Source: Pandoraea captiosa | GTDB lineage: Bacteria; Pseudomonadota; Gammaproteobacteria; Burkholderiales; Burkholderiaceae | NCBI RefSeq assembly: GCF_902459775.1 | Contig: NZ_CABPSQ010000002.1 | Location: 310,001-374,000, forward strand | Length of the DNA: 64,000 nt | Reading direction: 5' to 3' | Shown here: in pieces, positions 36,007 through 46,012 of the stretch | Layout: each line of letters starts with the position of its first letter | Position numbering within the stretch: position 1 is the stretch's first letter | Made by a program: the position numbers and the translations under genes | Notes under the pieces: generated by a model | The model's input: only the letters and a program-made list of their open reading frames with translations | What the model was told of the DNA's origin: nothing | Database searches by the model: none

Positions 36007-36167
36007 CGCAGCGCAGCACAGGCTGTCGCAAGACAGAAAATAAAGCAGCGCAGTGACGTGGATGGCGGTAGGCGTTCACGATGGTTTTGTCAGTAGAAAC
36101 AGACGCAACCGAGGCAGGCGGGGGCCTGACCGGCAAATTGGCGTCGCATGGGGAAACGGGGAAGAAG

Positions 36168-37406
36168 ATGAGTGACGAGAACGCCCGCCGGCCGTTGCCG
36201 GGGGAGGCGGCTGCCCGAGGGCAGGCGGGGACGGGTAAGCCGAGTCAACCGGATAAGCCAGGCAAGCGCGGGGCGCGCCGCTGGGGCGTCGGCCTGCTCG
36301 CTGTGGTACTGGTGGCGGGTGGGGCGCTCTGGCTGCGCTCGCGCGGCGCGGAGAAGCCGGTCAAGGCGGCCGTTGCGCCTTCGGTGACGGTCGCGACGGT
36401 CGAGGTGCGCGATGTGCCGGTGCGGCTCGTCGCTAACGGCACGGTCACGGCGCGGCAGACGATCGACGTTCGTCCGCAAATCTCCAGCACGATCCGCCAG
36501 GTGCACATCAAGGAAGGCGACTTCGTCAAAGCGGGACAGTTGCTGTTCTCGCTCGATGCCCGCATGGACGAGGCGAACCTCAAGAAGGTGCAGGCACAAC
36601 TCGCCAAGGACGAGGCCGATCTCGCCAACGCGCGTCGCTCGCTCGCCCGGACGCGGCAACTGATCGCGGAGCATTTCGTCTCGCAAAGCGCGCTCGATAC
36701 GGCGCAAAGCAGCGTGGACAGTCTCACCGCGCAGGTGGCGGCCGACCGCGCCGCGATTGCCGCCAGTCAGGTGGCGGTCGATTACAACCAGATCCGCGCG
36801 GGTATCGACGGACGCACCGGCGCGATCAACGTGCACCCGGGCAGTCTCGTGACGCCGGGCGGGGCGGCGCTCGTGAGCATCACCCAGCTCGACCCGATCG
36901 ACATCAGTTTCACGCTGCCTGAAGGCGCGCTGGCCGAACTTCAGGCCGCGCGCGCAGGCGGTCCCGTGTCGGTGACGGCCACGCTCGGCACCACGGGAGT
37001 GACGGCCACCGGTCAGCTCAGCTTCATCGATAACGCCGTGGATTCGCAAACGGGCACGATCCGTCTGAAGGCCGCCTACGACAATCGCGACGCGAAGCTG
37101 TGGCCCGGCATGTATCTGAACGTCGCCGTGATTGGCCGCGTGCTCAGGCAGGCGAGCGTGGTGCCGCCGCAGGCGGTGCAAACCGGTCCGGATGGCAAGT
37201 TCGTCTATGTGATCGGCGAGGACGGCAAGGTGAGCGCCAAAGCGGTGAAGGTCGGCTATGTGGAAGCGAAGCTCGCGGTGGTCGACGGCGTGCCCGGTGG
37301 CACGAAGGTCGTGCAGGAGGGCGCGGAAAACTTGCGCCCGGGCAACAAGGTGACGGTCGTCGCGTCGCGTGAGGGTGGCGCGACAGGGGCAGGGAAAGCG
37401 CCATGA
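36168..37406 (+). CDS. RND efflux membrane-fusion protein (MdtA-like)
   Basis: 412 residues with a membrane anchor (about 38-57), biotinyl-lipoyl halves (NGTVTARQTIDVRPQISS and GDFVKAGQLLFSLDA), a helical hairpin (about 145-215) and beta-barrel domains (LDPIDISFTLPEGAL). It bridges the inner-membrane pump to an outer-membrane channel. ATG 36168 has GGGAAGAAG just upstream; an in-frame ATG at 36081 is possible but has no ribosome site. It overlaps the pump gene by 4 bases. No regulator or outer-membrane channel gene is adjacent. Confidence 0.9.
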   Translation: MSDENARRPLPGEAAARGQAGTGKPSQPDKPGKRGARRWGVGLLAVVLVAGGALWLRSRGAEKPVKAAVAPSVTVATVEVRDVPVRLVANGTVTARQTIDVRPQISSTIRQVHIKEGDFVKAGQLLFSLDARMDEANLKKVQAQLAKDEADLANARRSLARTRQLIAEHFVSQSALDTAQSSVDSLTAQVAADRAAIAASQVAVDYNQIRAGIDGRTGAINVHPGSLVTPGGAALVSITQLDPIDISFTLPEGALAELQAARAGGPVSVTATLGTTGVTATGQLSFIDNAVDSQTGTIRLKAAYDNRDAKLWPGMYLNVAVIGRVLRQASVVPPQAVQTGPDGKFVYVIGEDGKVSAKAVKVGYVEAKLAVVDGVPGGTKVVQEGAENLRPGNKVTVVASREGGATGAGKAP

Positions 37407-40400
37407 ACCTCTCGGAACTCTGCATCCGCCGGCCGGTCATGACGATCCTGCTGTGCGTGGCGGCCGTCGTGGCCGGGCTGATCGCGTACGGCCAGATCCC
37501 GATTTCCGCGCTGCCCAGCTACAACTCGCCGGTCATTCAGGTCACCGCCACGCTGCCCGGCGCCAGTCCAGAGACGATGGCAGCGTCGGTGGCTGCGCCG
37601 ATGGAAAAGCAGTTCTCGACGATTGCGGGCGTCGCGGTCATCAGTTCGACCAACACGCAGGGCACCACCTCGATCATCATCGAATTCGACAGCGACCGCG
37701 ATATCGACGCGGCGGCTGTCGACGTGCAGGCGGCGCTTTTCCGAGCGCAGCGCAAGCTGCCGGTGGAGATGACGACGCCGCCGTCGTACCGCAAGGTCAA
37801 TCCGGCCGACGCGCCGATTCTGTTCCTCGCAATGAACTCGCCGTCGATGTCGCTGGCCGAGCTCGACGACTACGCGGAGAACCTCGTCTCTCCCACGCTC
37901 TCCACGCTGCCCGGTGTGGCGCAGGTGCTCATCTTCGGACAAAAGCGGTTTGCGGTGCGGGTCAAGGCACGCCCCGACGCGCTGGCCGCGCGCAAGCTCA
38001 CGCTCGACGATGTGGCGCGCGCGCTGGCCTCGGCCAACGCCAACAGCCCCGTGGGTACGCTCGACGGCAGCCGTCAGACGCTGACCATCGAAGCCAACCG
38101 GCAGATGACGAAGGCCGAACAGTTCGCGAATCTCATCATCGCCAGCGTGAACGGCAACCCGGTGTATCTGCGCGACGTGGCCGACGTGCAGGACAGCGTG
38201 GAATCCGTGAAGACGGGGAGCTGGGTCAACGGCGAGCGCTCGATCGTGCTCGCGGTGTTACGCCAGCCCAACGCCAACACGGTGGCAACGGTCGATCAGG
38301 TCAAGGCGGCGCTGCCGCGTCTGGCCGAACAAATGCCGCAGTCGATTCAGGTCAAGCTGCTCAACGACCGGTCGGTCTCGATCCGCGAATCGATCGACGA
38401 CGTGCAGTTCACGCTCGCGCTCACGGTGATTCTCGTCACACTGGTGATCTTCCTGTTCCTGCGCCGGCTGGCCGCCACGCTCATTCCCGTGATGTCGCTG
38501 CCGGTGTCGCTCATCGGCACGGTCGCACTGATGAAGGGCATGGGCTACTCCATCGACAACATTTCGCTGCTGGGCATTACGCTCGCGGTCGGTCTGGTCG
38601 TGGACGATGCCATCGTGATGCTGGAAAACATCGTGCGCCACATCGAAAACGGTGTGCCCCCGCTGCGTGCAGCCCTCGTCGGCTCGCGCGAGATGGGCTT
38701 CACGATTCTCTCGATTTCCATTTCGCTGGTGGCGGTGTTCATCCCCATCTTCTTCATGCCGGGGGTGATCGGGCTGATGTTCCACGAGTTCGCCGTGGTG
38801 GTGTCGCTGGCGATTCTCGTGTCGGCGGCCGTGTCGCTCACGCTCATTCCGATGCTGTGCAGCCGCTATCTCAAGCACGAGCAGGACGAAGGACTGGGGC
38901 TGCGGGCAACGCAGTGGTTCGAGGACGGCTTCGTGTGGGTGCAGAACGGCTATGTGCGCAGCGTCGACTGGTGTCTCGCCCATCGAAAATGGGTGATGGG
39001 CGCGGCGGGCGCCACGTTCATCGCGACCGGAGTGCTCTTCGCCACCATTCCGAAGGGCTTTTTCCCCAGCGAAGACATCGGCCAGGTACAGGTGACGGCC
39101 GAGGGCGCGCAGGACATTTCGTTCGCGGCCATGTCGGCGCTGCTGCGTCAGGCGGGCGACATCATTCGCGCCAATCCTGCGGTAGAGACGGTCATCGTGT
39201 CGGCCAACGACAGCAATCAGGGGCGCATGTTCATCAACCTCAAGCCTCATGGCGAACGTGCGCACATGAGCGAGGTGCTCGAAGCGCTGCGGCGCGACGT
39301 GAAACAGGTGCCCGGGCTGAACGTCTACTTCAATCCGGTGCAGAACCTGCAACTGGGCGGCAAGCAGAGCAAGAGTCGCTACCAGTACGTGATGCAGAGT
39401 GTGAAGCCGGGGGAAATGCAGTTGTGGTCAGACCGGCTGATGAACCTGATGCGCGCCGATCCGATCTTTCGCGACGTGACGACCGACGCGCAGATGAAGG
39501 GCCTGCAAGCGCAGCTCACCATCGACCGGGACAAGGCCAACACGCTGGGTGTGGCCATCGGCGATATTCGTAGTGCGCTGTACAGCGCGTTCGGCGAGCG
39601 TCAGGTCTCCACGATCTATACGCCGAGCGACAGCTATCAGGTGATTCTGCAGGCGGACGACAACGACCGTCGCGACGAAGGCGCATTCGACAAGATCTAT
39701 GTGCGGGGCAAGGGCGGTGCGCTGGTGCCGCTCTCGGCCGTTGCGACCGTCGAGCGCAAGATGGGGCCGGTGTCGGTGAACCATCAGGGCCAGTTGCAGG
39801 CCGTGACGCTGTCGTTCAACCTCGCACCGGGCGCGGCGCTGGGCGACGCCTCGCAGAAGATCGTCGGCTTCCAGCAACAGCTCGGCTTCCCGCCTAGCAT
39901 CATCACGAGTTGGGGCGGCGATGCCGCGGCGTTCCAGAAGTCGCAGTCGAGTCAGGTCGTGCTGCTCGTGGGCGCCTTGCTGGTGATCTACGTGCTGCTG
40001 GGCGTGCTGTACGAGAGCTACATTCACCCGATCACGATTCTGGCGGGACTGCCGTCGGCCGCCGTTGGCGCGCTGATCACGTTGCGCCTGTTCGGGATGG
40101 ATCTGTCGCTCATCGCGGTGATCGGCATTCTGATGCTGATCGGTATCGTGAAGAAGAACGCCATCATGATGATCGACTTCGCACTCGACGCGCAGCGAAA
40201 CGGGGGCATGACACCGACACAGGCCATTCGTCAGGCGTGTGCGTTGCGCTTCCGGCCGATCATGATGACCACGCTCGCGGCGCTCATGGGGGCGTTGCCG
40301 ATCGCACTCGGCCTCGGGGCCGGGGCGGAGTTGCGCCAGCCGCTCGGTCTGGCCGTGGTGGGCGGTCTGCTGTTCTCGCAGGTGATTACGCTCTACATCA

Positions 40401-40579
40401 CGCCGGTCATCTATCTCTATCTCGATCGCTTCGCCGGTAACGGCCCGCTGGTGTTGCCCGGCGACAAGGCAGCGAACGATGGCGGCCGCAGCGCCGATGA
40501 CGCTCACAGCGCTCACGATGCTCAAGGCACACAGCGCGCCAACGCCGTGGACGGCTTCACGGCCGGGCACGCGCATTAA
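37403..40579 (+). CDS. RND multidrug efflux permease (MdtB/MdtC/MexF-type)
   Basis: 1058 residues with the AcrB-family layout: 12 membrane helices and two large periplasmic loops. GLVVDDAIVMLENIVRHIE in helix 4 holds the proton-relay Asp pair; the second half has KKNAIMMIDFALDAQR and MTTLAALMGALPIALGLGAGAELRQPLG cut by motifs. N-terminus MNLSELCIRRPVMTILLC is typical. Substrate cannot be told from sequence. The last 45 residues are a polar His/Asp/Ala-rich tail. Confidence 0.95.
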   Translation: MNLSELCIRRPVMTILLCVAAVVAGLIAYGQIPISALPSYNSPVIQVTATLPGASPETMAASVAAPMEKQFSTIAGVAVISSTNTQGTTSIIIEFDSDRDIDAAAVDVQAALFRAQRKLPVEMTTPPSYRKVNPADAPILFLAMNSPSMSLAELDDYAENLVSPTLSTLPGVAQVLIFGQKRFAVRVKARPDALAARKLTLDDVARALASANANSPVGTLDGSRQTLTIEANRQMTKAEQFANLIIASVNGNPVYLRDVADVQDSVESVKTGSWVNGERSIVLAVLRQPNANTVATVDQVKAALPRLAEQMPQSIQVKLLNDRSVSIRESIDDVQFTLALTVILVTLVIFLFLRRLAATLIPVMSLPVSLIGTVALMKGMGYSIDNISLLGITLAVGLVVDDAIVMLENIVRHIENGVPPLRAALVGSREMGFTILSISISLVAVFIPIFFMPGVIGLMFHEFAVVVSLAILVSAAVSLTLIPMLCSRYLKHEQDEGLGLRATQWFEDGFVWVQNGYVRSVDWCLAHRKWVMGAAGATFIATGVLFATIPKGFFPSEDIGQVQVTAEGAQDISFAAMSALLRQAGDIIRANPAVETVIVSANDSNQGRMFINLKPHGERAHMSEVLEALRRDVKQVPGLNVYFNPVQNLQLGGKQSKSRYQYVMQSVKPGEMQLWSDRLMNLMRADPIFRDVTTDAQMKGLQAQLTIDRDKANTLGVAIGDIRSALYSAFGERQVSTIYTPSDSYQVILQADDNDRRDEGAFDKIYVRGKGGALVPLSAVATVERKMGPVSVNHQGQLQAVTLSFNLAPGAALGDASQKIVGFQQQLGFPPSIITSWGGDAAAFQKSQSSQVVLLVGALLVIYVLLGVLYESYIHPITILAGLPSAAVGALITLRLFGMDLSLIAVIGILMLIGIVKKNAIMMIDFALDAQRNGGMTPTQAIRQACALRFRPIMMTTLAALMGALPIALGLGAGAELRQPLGLAVVGGLLFSQVITLYITPVIYLYLDRFAGNGPLVLPGDKAANDGGRSADDAHSAHDAQGTQRANAVDGFTAGHAH

Positions 40580-41111
40580 GCAGGACGGGCATCGGCGGCG
40601 TCGGTGAACCTGGCGTCGGCGACGCCATCCACGTCGGCGCGCGGCATGCGTTCATGCATGCTGCGCGCCTTCGCATCGCCTCTGCACGACCTGAGGCCAT
40701 CGCGCGTGCCGTGCAAAACGTCGAAAGCCCACGCCACATGGCTTGTGAATTGGCTGATTCCTGTGCTTCGCGCACGCCGTTGAAGGCCCTCGTTTTGCGT
40801 TTAGTCGCATTCCTATTTTCACATTGATGTAACGGCCGACGTCCTGTCGGCCGGTCTCCCGCCTCCGTCTTGTTTTTCCTCGCATTTCGCGATTGATTTC
40901 GCGATTGTCGACGCGTGTCCCGAGGTATCGGAAACGACACACCAATGGGCGATTTCTTGCTTGCGCCAAATGTCAATTTGCGAAAGACGCGTGCTGCCCG
41001 CGACAACGCGGCGACGCACATTCGGGCATAAATCGCCCCTGTCGTCACGAATACGTCTCTCGGATCGTGACGTCATTTCTTTCTACTCCTTCAAAAAAAC
41101 TGGACTCAAAG
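40580..41111 (+). promoter_or_regulatory. Region upstream of the type IVb pilus operon, with a 12-bp tandem repeat
   Basis: 532 bases without a gene. A stem-loop cggccgac/gtcggccg lies at 40834-40854 without a T-run. At 40884-40907 the 12-mer atttcgcgattg occurs twice in direct tandem, a possible operator. The region just before the pilin ATG is AT-richer; no strong ribosome site was found. Confidence 0.45.
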
Positions 41112-41717
41112 ATGAACGTACGCACAGACGCGAGCGCAATCGCGCAATTGAAAGCCCCATCGACGCAACCCCTGAACAAGCGTCGGCAGCGGGGGGTGAC
41201 GCTGGTCGAACTCTCGGTCGCCGTCGCGGTAATGGGGTTGATCATGGCGGGGGCCATGGTCGGGGTACCCCGCCTGATGAACAGCGTGAAGCTGTCGCAG
41301 GAAATGAAGGACTGGCAGATGTCGGCGCTGGCCGTGCAGAACGCCGTGGCTTCCGGCACGCTGACGCCGGCGACAGCGCCCGACGTCATTCGCAACATGG
41401 CGATCGCCGAGCCGTTCAACCGACCGGAAGGCGGCACGCAGATTCTGAATCGTTTCGGCGGCGCGATCACGATCACGCCGGTGCCCGGCACGGGGTATCC
41501 GTCCAGCGGCGTTTCCGTCACGTCGGTGGGTTACCCGAGTGCGCAGTGCGAAGAGTTCGCCAGCAAGATGAACGGTCTTTTCTCCACGCTCACGATCAAC
41601 AAGCAGGAAGTGAAGTCGGGAACGAAGATCGAGCTCAACAAGATCAACGATTACTGCAAGTCCAACGGCAAGGACAACGTCACGCAGTCCGAAATCGAAT
41701 TCACCATCGCCGGATGA
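41112..41717 (+). CDS. pilS: Type IVb major pilin prepilin (PilS-like)
   Basis: 201 residues. A long 28-residue leader ending RRQRG is followed by the mature N-terminus VTLVELSVAVAVMGLIMAG with Glu at +5, the prepilin-peptidase site of type IV pilins. The long leader, a non-aromatic first residue and about 173 mature residues mark it as type IVb (TcpA/BfpA/R64 PilS). Two Cys (near 145 and 183) could form the D-loop disulphide. It is the first gene of the cluster, unlike R64, where pilS lies late. Confidence 0.9.
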   Translation: MNVRTDASAIAQLKAPSTQPLNKRRQRGVTLVELSVAVAVMGLIMAGAMVGVPRLMNSVKLSQEMKDWQMSALAVQNAVASGTLTPATAPDVIRNMAIAEPFNRPEGGTQILNRFGGAITITPVPGTGYPSSGVSVTSVGYPSAQCEEFASKMNGLFSTLTINKQEVKSGTKIELNKINDYCKSNGKDNVTQSEIEFTIAG

Positions 41718-41756
41718 GAGGCGTTCACGGGGATCTGACTTGAAGGCGGACAAGAC

Positions 41757-42311
41757 ATGACTTATTCAGGCATGCGTGTTGCGTTGATCGCTTTGATGTT
41801 CGGCGGCGCGCCGGGTACGGCGCCCGCGTTCGACGCATCGCCCCAACCCGACGTCACGTGGATGTTCGCGAGCCACAAGCCTCTGATGCAGTCCGTCGGC
41901 AGCATCGCCAGCGCGGGGCCCGTGCCCGACGCGGAACCGGTCGGCGGACTGCCTCGGCAAGTGCTGGACGACGCGCCGCGGCGCGTGTCGTCCGTGGCAG
42001 CTCCTGCTCCTGCTCCTGCGCTTGCCGAGGCCACGCCGGCGCTTGCGCCGCAAGCCGGGTTCGAGCTGGCCATGCAGCCGTCGGACGGCCGCGTCTCGCA
42101 GGCGGTGCGGCGTTACGCTGAGCGCCACGGCTGGCAACTGGCGTGGGAGATCGACCGCGATTTCCCCATTGAATATCCGGCCACGTTTCGTGGCGATTTT
42201 CTTGGCGTCGTCGAGCAGATCGTGCGCTCGCTCCAGAACACCGATGCGCCGATACGCGTGAAGGTCTACGAGGCCAATCGCGTGCTGCGTGTCGTGCACG
42301 CCACACAATAA
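41757..42311 (+). CDS. pilL: TcpQ/PilL-like type IVb pilus protein
   Basis: 184 residues: signal peptide (about 1-24), Ala/Pro-rich linker, and a C-terminal domain (about 105-184) with VSQAVRRYAERHGWQLAWEIDRD, the TcpQ/PilL C-terminal pattern. In the Vibrio and R64 systems this protein assists the outer-membrane secretin. It lies 48 bases before the secretin gene. Confidence 0.8.
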   Translation: MTYSGMRVALIALMFGGAPGTAPAFDASPQPDVTWMFASHKPLMQSVGSIASAGPVPDAEPVGGLPRQVLDDAPRRVSSVAAPAPAPALAEATPALAPQAGFELAMQPSDGRVSQAVRRYAERHGWQLAWEIDRDFPIEYPATFRGDFLGVVEQIVRSLQNTDAPIRVKVYEANRVLRVVHATQ

Positions 42312-42359
42312 TTCGCGCCGTGCCGTGCGCACGGCGAACTACCTCGGAAGCGGTAATCC

Positions 42360-44132
42360 ATGAGAATGCGACTCGGCGTGTTGTGCGCCATCACGTTACT
42401 GACAGCGTGCGGCACGCCGGGCATGCTGTCGCAAACCGACGAGAACATTACCCGCTCGCGCAACGACGCGCGCGCGGCGCTCGACACACACACGGCGCCC
42501 CCGATCAGCGCCATCGAACGCGTGGATGGCGCGTGGCTTTCCCGAAAGTCCGTTGCCGTCAACGCCACCGTCGCGCTGCCGGACTTCTTCAAGCGCGACG
42601 TGCGTTTCGCCACGGGGACTGCGCTACCCATCTCCGTGTTGCTTGCGCAGGTCGCGCGCGGCAACGGGCTGACGATCCGCGTCGCCTCCGATGTCGCCTG
42701 CGAGGCGAATGCCGGGGGCGCGGGGAGTGGCATGCGCGGGCAGAGCGGCAGTGCCCTGAAGCGCTTCCAGATCAACTGCACCGAGAGCGGCGAACCCGCC
42801 GTGCCGCTGCAATATCGCGGCTCGCTCTCGGGCCTTCTCGACACCATTGCCCATCGCTCGGGGACCCACTGGACCTATCGCGACGGCGTGGTGCAATTCG
42901 CGCGATATGTCACGCGCACGTTCCAGATCAAGATGATGCCGGGCAGTTCGTCGTACACGGCCTCGGTCGGCAAGGCGTCGAAGATGAAGGCGGACCGCGG
43001 CGCCTCGGGCGGCGGTGGCGCCGGTGGCGCTTCGACGGGCGGTGTCGATCTGAGCTTCAATGCGGACGCCAACGTCACCGTCGAGTCGGAACTCGACTAT
43101 TGGACGGACCTCGTGAAGACCGTCAGCGACATGCTGTCGCCCGGCGGCCGCGTAACGCCGTCCGTCGTCACCAGTTCGCTGGTCGTGACCGATACGGCGG
43201 ACGTGATCTCGCGGGTGGCGCAATACGTCGACGCCGAAAACGCGGTGCTGGGCCGTCAGGTCAAGCTACGGGTCCAGGTGTACTCCGTGAGCCTCGATGA
43301 GAACTCGGCGGCCGGTATCGACTGGTCACTCGTCTATCAGTCGGCGAGCGGTCTCGTGGCGTCTCTCGGCGGTCCGGCCGCGAGCGGCATGCTCATGGCG
43401 CGCCAGGGCGGCTTGAACGTCAGCAAAATTCCGAATGGGCGGCTGGCGGGTTCCACCGCGTTCCTGCGCGCGCTCAGTCAACAGGGGCGCGTGAGTACGG
43501 TGATCGATACGACGGTCGTCACGCTGAACAATCAGCCTGCGCCGGTGGCCGTCACCCAGAATCAGGGGTTCGTGGCACAAACCAAGATGTCGCCGGGCAG
43601 CTATGGCGGACAGGCGGTGGTGACCGCCGAGCAGTCGGTGCTCACGACGGGGTTCGTCATGAACCTGCTGCCTACGCTCATGGACAACCGCAGTGTGATG
43701 TTGCAGGTGCAGATCGACATGTCCGACCTGAAGAAGCTGGAGAAGATCAATCTGCGCACCGGCAAGGAATCCGACAGCGGCAGCGACACCGGTGGCGCGC
43801 AGATCAAGGCGAACTTCGGCGAGAGCGGGGCCGGCACGAGCGTAACGCTGGGGGATGATGGTAAAGGCGGTGGACGCGATGGCCGTGGCCGAGGCGACGA
43901 CGGACTGGGCGTCGGCACGTTCATGCAGCTTCCGCTCACGGCCTCGGTGCAGACGATGCAGCGTGCCTCGCTCAAGTCGGGCGACACGCTGGTGCTCAGC
44001 GGATTCCGTCGCAAGGACGACACCACGGACCGCGACGGCATCTATCACTACGAGGGCGGCACGAAAGAAGCGCGCCAACGGGTCAACGAGGTCGTGATTC
44101 TGATCTCGCCGGAATTGACCGAGGGCGTGTGA
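42360..44132 (+). CDS. pilN: Type IVb pilus secretin, lipoprotein (PilN/BfpB)
   Basis: 590 residues. Signal peptide with lipobox LTAC (Cys18), then N-domains (about 75-230) and the secretin domain in the C-terminal half (VVSNNQPAPVAVTQNQG-type region near 385-405 and GDTLVLSGFRR near 540). A Gly/Ala-rich linker lies near 215-230. It forms the outer-membrane pore through which the pilus exits. The stop is followed after one base by the next ATG. Confidence 0.93.
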   Translation: MRMRLGVLCAITLLTACGTPGMLSQTDENITRSRNDARAALDTHTAPPISAIERVDGAWLSRKSVAVNATVALPDFFKRDVRFATGTALPISVLLAQVARGNGLTIRVASDVACEANAGGAGSGMRGQSGSALKRFQINCTESGEPAVPLQYRGSLSGLLDTIAHRSGTHWTYRDGVVQFARYVTRTFQIKMMPGSSSYTASVGKASKMKADRGASGGGGAGGASTGGVDLSFNADANVTVESELDYWTDLVKTVSDMLSPGGRVTPSVVTSSLVVTDTADVISRVAQYVDAENAVLGRQVKLRVQVYSVSLDENSAAGIDWSLVYQSASGLVASLGGPAASGMLMARQGGLNVSKIPNGRLAGSTAFLRALSQQGRVSTVIDTTVVTLNNQPAPVAVTQNQGFVAQTKMSPGSYGGQAVVTAEQSVLTTGFVMNLLPTLMDNRSVMLQVQIDMSDLKKLEKINLRTGKESDSGSDTGGAQIKANFGESGAGTSVTLGDDGKGGGRDGRGRGDDGLGVGTFMQLPLTASVQTMQRASLKSGDTLVLSGFRRKDDTTDRDGIYHYEGGTKEARQRVNEVVILISPELTEGV

Positions 44133-44133
44133 G

Positions 44134-45540
44134 ATGGCGCGCGCATTGTCCAATCGGCTCGTCGTCGGCGCGCAGTGGGAAACGCTGATCGGTCTCGAAA
44201 AGGAGATGACCGAGATTCGCAGCCTCGCGCGCAGTCGCGACGCCTCCCACTTCGCCGTGGCCGACGACGGGGCCGGCACGCGCACCGTCGGCCTGGTGTC
44301 GATGGCGGACGGCCCGCAAGCCGATGCTGCCGTGCACGCTTACGCGCTGGCCGCCGTGCTCGGCACGCTGGTCGACGGGCCGAACGTCGCCTTCCTCCAC
44401 CCCGCTCCGGACGATGCCACCAAGATTGTCTTCGTGACACTGCGCGACCGGCGTCCCGAGCTCGATCTGGAGATTCCTGCCTCGGAAGTCAAGCAACGTC
44501 TGGCGCAGTGGTCCGCTGAAGTCGAAGGTCCGGTGAAGGTGGCTGGCGTCACGCACGTGGACCTGCCGCAGGCAGACGTCGTGCTCACGCTCGACGACAT
44601 TGCCGCCACAGCGCTTCACGACGGTCCGGCGCAAGCCCGGCTCAAACTCGTGCGCAAGGCCTTGCCCGCCCGGCAGATTGCAATCGCTGCCGTGTTGGTG
44701 GCGGCGTTCGTTGTCATCGGTGGGGCAGCATACTGGGGCTGGACATGGTACGAGACGATGCAGCGAGAAAAGCTCGCCGCGGCCAATCGTGTCGATCCGA
44801 TCGACGCGTACAAGGCCGCGCTTGGTCGTGCGCTGGCGGTCGAACCATTCTCGACCGGGGCGTCATATGCACGACATTTGCAGCACGCGATTCAACGCTT
44901 GCCGGCGAGCGCTGGCGGATGGCGACCTGCGACCATCGACTGCAAGGGGCGGGAATGCGCCATCGAGTGGCGTCGCAAGGAGGGCGGGACATTCGATTTG
45001 CTGCTCTCGCATCGGCCGAATGCGCAGATCGTCGATCTCGATCACGCGAAAGAGATCGTTGCGTTGCCTGCCGAGCGAGCCACATCAACGCCAACGCGAA
45101 CGCCAACGCCAACGCCAACGCCAACGCCAACGCCAACGCCAACGCCAACCGGCGCGGCGAAGGTCGACACGGATGCGAAGACACAGGCCGAGGAAGACCT
45201 CGCTGAAGACGACGGCGAGGCACGCGTTACCCCGATACCACGCAACCAGTTCCTTCGGACTGCCGGCGCGCGCTTACAAGCGCTCGGCGACTACGGCATG
45301 GACATTGCACTGACGATGCCGGTACCGCTGGTGCCCGTCCCACCCGGCGTCGCTGCACGTCACGACGTGCCGCCACCGATCTCCAAAGGGCAATGGAAGA
45401 TGGCCGGACATCTGGCGTTCTTCGATTCGGTGGCGGGATTGATGATGCGCGCGGGCAACATGTCGCTCGGCGAACTGAAGATCGTGATCGACGATGGCAA
45501 ACCTGTCTTCTCCGCACAAGGAACCTACTATGTCCATTAA
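44134..45540 (+). CDS. pilO: Type IVb pilus assembly protein PilO (PilO2 family)
   Basis: 468 residues: a cytoplasmic N-terminal domain (about 1-180), one membrane helix (about 189-212, AIAAVLVAAFVVIGGAAYWG) and a periplasmic domain. A Thr-Pro repeat tract (about 318-338) splits the periplasmic part. PilO2 proteins of R64-type pili connect the cytoplasmic ATPase platform with the secretin. Domain layout and position between pilN and pilP support the call. Confidence 0.87.
   Translation: MARALSNRLVVGAQWETLIGLEKEMTEIRSLARSRDASHFAVADDGAGTRTVGLVSMADGPQADAAVHAYALAAVLGTLVDGPNVAFLHPAPDDATKIVFVTLRDRRPELDLEIPASEVKQRLAQWSAEVEGPVKVAGVTHVDLPQADVVLTLDDIAATALHDGPAQARLKLVRKALPARQIAIAAVLVAAFVVIGGAAYWGWTWYETMQREKLAAANRVDPIDAYKAALGRALAVEPFSTGASYARHLQHAIQRLPASAGGWRPATIDCKGRECAIEWRRKEGGTFDLLLSHRPNAQIVDLDHAKEIVALPAERATSTPTRTPTPTPTPTPTPTPTPTGAAKVDTDAKTQAEEDLAEDDGEARVTPIPRNQFLRTAGARLQALGDYGMDIALTMPVPLVPVPPGVAARHDVPPPISKGQWKMAGHLAFFDSVAGLMMRAGNMSLGELKIVIDDGKPVFSAQGTYYVH
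45087..45146 (+). repeat. 6-bp tandem repeat inside pilO
   Basis: Ten copies of aacgcc, one with a single change (aacgcg), encoding a (Thr-Pro)n tract. Slippage would change the length of the linker in steps of two residues without a frameshift. Confidence 0.93.
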
Positions 45541-46012
45541 GTTTTTCGGCGGTGCCGTGCTCACGCTTTCGGTGATGTTGCCCGCGAGCGCGCGTGCCGA
45601 GGAGACGATAGACGCCTTCGCCCGTGCTCATCTCCGGGCGTCTCAGGAAGCGCAGGACGCCCGCGAGGCGCAAGCCAGAGCAGCGAGTGCGGCGGGGGCG
45701 GGCGAGGCGAAGACGCCTGCCTCTGCCACATCGGCGCGTTCCGAAGCGTCCCCGGAGTTGCTCTTCATCTACGGCGTGGAGAACGCCGTGGTGGCCTACC
45801 TACGCGTAGACGGGCGCTTTGGCCGCAACGTCGTCAAGGGCGACAAGGTCGGCGAGTGGCAGGTGGTGAACATCGGCGACGATTACGTCGACATGCGCCA
45901 CGGCGCACGCCAGAAGCGCCTGCTGTTACCCAATGCTTTCGGGCAGGCGTCGTCGTCGACTGTGCAAACGAGTCACCGTGACCCGGAGCACTCACGTGGC
46001 GACGATTTCTGA
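45530..46012 (+). CDS. pilP: Type IVb pilus biogenesis protein PilP
   Basis: 160 residues from ATG 45530 (AAGGAA upstream), overlapping the pilO stop. A signal peptide (about 1-23, ending ARAEE), a helical Ala/Glu-rich segment and a C-terminal beta domain with LLFIYGVENAVVAYLRVDG and GDKVGEWQVVNIGDDYVDM, the PilP pattern of R64-type clusters. It works in the periplasm at the secretin. Confidence 0.85.
   Translation: MSIKFFGGAVLTLSVMLPASARAEETIDAFARAHLRASQEAQDAREAQARAASAAGAGEAKTPASATSARSEASPELLFIYGVENAVVAYLRVDGRFGRNVVKGDKVGEWQVVNIGDDYVDMRHGARQKRLLLPNAFGQASSSTVQTSHRDPEHSRGDDF

Noticed and set aside
37369-39573. 734-residue open frame in a second plus-strand frame
   Set aside because: It overlaps the RND pump gene, whose own frame has full family similarity.
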